64,000 nt of DNA from Anagrus nilaparvatae (lineage: Eukaryota > Arthropoda > Insecta > Hymenoptera > Mymaridae). The stretch lies in contig JAKSXM010000002.1 in the NCBI GenBank assembly GCA_022575985.1, forward strand, positions 17,285,001-17,349,000. Reading direction: 5' to 3'. Under the pieces are notes generated by a model, which saw only the letters and a program-made list of their open reading frames with translations, was not told the DNA's origin and made no database searches. The position numbers were made by a program, and so were the translations under genes. Shown here piece after piece: positions 61,451 through 64,000 of this stretch (positions are counted from its first letter, which is position 1; the number at the start of each line of letters is the position of its first letter).

Positions 61451-61775
61451 TCTGTAAATAGAAATAGAAAAAAAATTATTAATTTATTTATTAATTTATT
61501 ACACTTTAATTATGGCTTAAAAATATTACTATTTCAAATTAAATATTAAAAAAATTTTATATTTGTTTCATATTTATTTGTTAAAACGTGTCATATGTTT
61601 GATTTAAGAAAAAATATGCTCCAAAAAAATAGATGAAATTTTATTTTTTTAAATTGCAATAAAATTATTTATTCATTTTAAGTTAATTTAATTAAATGAA
61701 TATTAATATTCTTCCAACAATAATTCAATTTTTGAAGATTTTAAGTCAAAATTAATTTATTAAACATTTTTTTAC

Positions 61776-62161
61776 CTGACTATATGTTGGTCTTTAACCT
61801 GAATAATAAAACTAATAGACTGACATGGCCGGGATGATGATTCTCATGCCACCTTGTATCGAGTTTGCCACGTACGAAAAACAACAAAGTCGAGTCTCCC
61901 CAAACCCCCAAACGTTGGTCGTTGCCGTTAAAAGTGAGTACCGTGGATTTTTAAACGTCAGCTATATAGAGAAAATAGAAATGCAAATCTAAACTTAGAT
62001 CTAAATTAGCAAAATGTTGAGATAATGTAGGTATGCATATAGATAATTTATGAATTGAGCAGATTCTATATTAGTACTATTAACACAATACAGTACTTTT
62101 ATATAGGCTAATTTAGGCAAGTTTTTAAATACCGGTATAATTTAGCCAAATAAACTAAAAA
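61776..62161. promoter_or_regulatory. Bidirectional promoter region between SSR2 and ALG3
   Basis: Contains the SSR2 5' UTR exon (from 61776 upwards, donor GTAAAAAA at 61775) and the sequence before the ALG3 start. 61810-61960 is markedly GC-richer than its surroundings with several CG dinucleotides, as expected of a housekeeping promoter. No specific factor site is claimed. Confidence 0.5.
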
Positions 62162-63460
62162 ATGACTTCTCGTCGTCAAGAAAACCGATCTAAAAAATCA
62201 ACAGTATTTAATATAAAACTTTGTTTAAATTATTATTTAAAAAATATACTTGATCATGCTAAAGATCCAAAATATCTTGATTGGTTCGCACGAATTTTTA
62301 TTATAATTGAAATATTTATAAACATATTAGTTATCGAAAGAGTTAATTATACAGAAATAGATTGGAAAGCTTACATGCAAGAAGTGGAAGGATTTTTAAA
62401 TGGGACTTTTGATTATTCAGAATTAAAAGGTGATACTGGACCATTAGTTTATCCAGCTGGATTTGTGTACATATTTTCAATTCTGTATTATTTAACATCA
62501 GCAGGAACTAATATTAAATTAGCTCAATATATTTTTGCTTTTATTCATATTATTTTACTTTATTTAGTTTTAAGAATTTATTCTCGTACTAAAAAAGTAC
62601 CACCATGGGTTTTGATTTTTATGTTTTCTACATCATATAGAGTTCATTCAATTTTTGTACTTAGACTTTTTAATGATCCTATTGCAATGCTCATTTTATA
62701 TGCAAGTATTAATGCATTTTTAGATCAATATTGGCATTTAGGAAGTATTTTATTCAGTTTAGCTGTGTCGGTTAAGATGAATATTTTATTATTTGCTCCT
62801 GCTTTACTGATTGCGTATTTAACTAATTTAGGATTCACAAATACTTTAATTCATTTGTCAATTTGTGCATTGGTACAATTAATTTTAGGACTTCCTTTCT
62901 TAACAGCAAATCCAGTAAGTTACATTACAGGATCATTTAACATGGGACGAGTTTTTGAATTTAAATGGACTGTAAACTGGAGATTTTTGTCAGAAAAAAT
63001 TTTTGTTGATCCTTCATTTCATATATTTTTATTATCTTTTCATTTAATGCTATTATTATATTTTATTCCAAAATGGAAAAAATATTTTGCAGCATATAAC
63101 AAATTAACTCATATTCAAAATGATCTTAAACCACAATTTGATAAAAAAGTTAACGTTGATATGTCAACTAAATCACAATTATTTATTTTACCTCTTTTTA
63201 TGGCTAATTTTATTGGTATAGCATGTAGCCGATCATTACATTATCAATTTTATGTTTGGTATTATCATACTTTACCATATTTAACTTGGTGCTGTACTTC
63301 TTATAAAGACGTTATAAGATTAGCTATTTTAGGTATAATTGAATTGTGTTGGAATACATATCCAAGTACAGTTTTTAGTAGCATAAGTTTACATTTATGT
63401 CATATTTTTATATTATATGGTTTAAAGAAAAATATTGAAGTTTCACTTAAGACTGCTTAA
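62162..63460 (+). CDS. ALG3: ALG3 alpha-1,3-mannosyltransferase (dolichol-linked), 432 aa
   Basis: An intronless gene. The enzyme moves mannose from dolichyl-phosphate-mannose to Man5GlcNAc2-PP-dolichol on the lumenal side of the ER, the first lumenal step of N-glycan precursor assembly (EC 2.4.1.258). Evidence: full-length match to the family size (~430-460 aa), about ten hydrophobic membrane segments, the early lumenal acidic motif YTEIDWKAYM (residues 63-72, Asp67 being the likely catalytic region), the invariant GDTGPLVYPAG (90-100), RLFNDP (~167-172) and FKWTVNWRFL (~268-277). The Drosophila counterpart is known as Not56/l(2)not. It shares a promoter region with SSR2. There are two polyadenylation signals downstream (63631-63636 and 63690-63695). 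The ATG is the first in frame and its surroundings (AAAAATG) suit an insect start. Confidence 0.94.
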   Translation: MTSRRQENRSKKSTVFNIKLCLNYYLKNILDHAKDPKYLDWFARIFIIIEIFINILVIERVNYTEIDWKAYMQEVEGFLNGTFDYSELKGDTGPLVYPAGFVYIFSILYYLTSAGTNIKLAQYIFAFIHIILLYLVLRIYSRTKKVPPWVLIFMFSTSYRVHSIFVLRLFNDPIAMLILYASINAFLDQYWHLGSILFSLAVSVKMNILLFAPALLIAYLTNLGFTNTLIHLSICALVQLILGLPFLTANPVSYITGSFNMGRVFEFKWTVNWRFLSEKIFVDPSFHIFLLSFHLMLLLYFIPKWKKYFAAYNKLTHIQNDLKPQFDKKVNVDMSTKSQLFILPLFMANFIGIACSRSLHYQFYVWYYHTLPYLTWCCTSYKDVIRLAILGIIELCWNTYPSTVFSSISLHLCHIFILYGLKKNIEVSLKTA

Positions 63461-64000
63461 AATATTTTTAACAATACACGGAGTGCCAATATTTTTTTGA
63501 ATACATGTAAGAACTAAAATCAAAAAGACTTATTGAACTCTATAATAACATTCATTTTGTAAATAATCTTTAAAATGAAAATTAAAAGAAGACTTCTATG
63601 AATTCTATTGTTGTAAAAACTAGTTTGTTAAATAAAAATGATAATCTATATCTAATAATAACTGTTGATTATATTTCTATCTTTTTGTGAATAAAATTTT
63701 TACAAAAAATCTATGTGTAATTTTTTCATAAATCATAACTTTTAAAATACTAATATATTACTATATATTGCTATGCATACATAAAGAAAACATTTTATAA
63801 TTTAATTTTTTTAAATTTTGTGCTAAAGAGAAAGAGTTTGAGGGGGAGGGGTGAAACACGTGCGTGTCACGCATCAGCTGATGTGAAAATGTTAAATTTT
63901 GTTAATGTTTATTATTTAGTGTTTATTTAATTTTCAGATTTAATTTTTAGACTCAAAATGCAATTAATTGTTTTAAATACTATTTATTCTATAAGTACCT
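63461..64000. other. ALG3 3' UTR and GC-richer tail of the window
   Basis: After the AATAAA signals the sequence turns GC-richer at 63830-63890 and holds CACGTG (63857-63862) and a perfect 12-base palindrome CATCAGCTGATG (63872-63883), both E-box-like. This may be the promoter of a gene that begins beyond the right edge. Confidence 0.4.

Noticed and set aside
63872..63883. 12-bp palindrome CATCAGCTGATG as a specific operator
   Set aside because: E-box-like words are short and common; without expression or conservation data it is only noted.

Overview
The window reads as nuclear DNA from an insect. It is very AT-rich, protein genes have short introns of roughly 60-80 bases with GT/AG ends, there are several C2H2 zinc-finger genes, and the space between genes is full of inverted-repeat DNA transposons. 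Nothing seen fixes the order; a hymenopteran or hemipteran would both fit.

Left third (1-18,700) is almost gene-free. A short first exon of a gene that leaves the window on the minus strand lies at 637-741. Then comes the most striking object here: a 10.1-kb palindromic element (2048-12180) bounded by short terminal inverted repeats and a perfect 8-bp direct duplication (TTAGCAGG). Each arm carries an outer array of ~140-bp repeats and an inner array of 56-bp repeats, in opposite orientation in the two arms. At least three smaller elements have inserted into it, one with termini like recombination-signal heptamers (CACAGTG) and a 5-bp duplication. 12.2-17.7 kb holds further foldback elements and a tRNA-like fragment.

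Middle (18.7-47.7 kb): three minus-strand C2H2 zinc-finger genes (18.75-21.8, 24.8-26.2 and 37.5-41.0 kb) are separated by transposon debris. The debris comprises a broken P/THAP-type transposase remnant, a broken Pif1-type helicase, a Tc1/mariner-superfamily element with ~111-bp near-identical terminal repeats but a disrupted transposase, and several MITEs. An orphan minus-strand exon at 44652-44788 may be an alternative 5' exon of the third zinc-finger gene. At 46.5-47.7 kb is a two-exon gene for an unrecognised protein with two cysteine/histidine clusters.

Right end (51.3-64 kb) is a dense block of conserved housekeeping genes in two head-to-head pairs: MTFR1-family mitochondrial fission regulator (minus) with nuclear pore glycoprotein gp210/NUP210 (plus, 12 exons), and TRAP-beta/SSR2 (minus) with the ER mannosyltransferase ALG3 (plus, intronless). 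gp210 and SSR2 converge with their polyadenylation signals about 30 bases apart. SSR2 and ALG3 both act at the ER in making secretory glycoproteins; gp210 is itself an ER/pore-membrane glycoprotein.

All exon models were made by hand from splice signals, reading frame and recollection of the families. No database search was possible.
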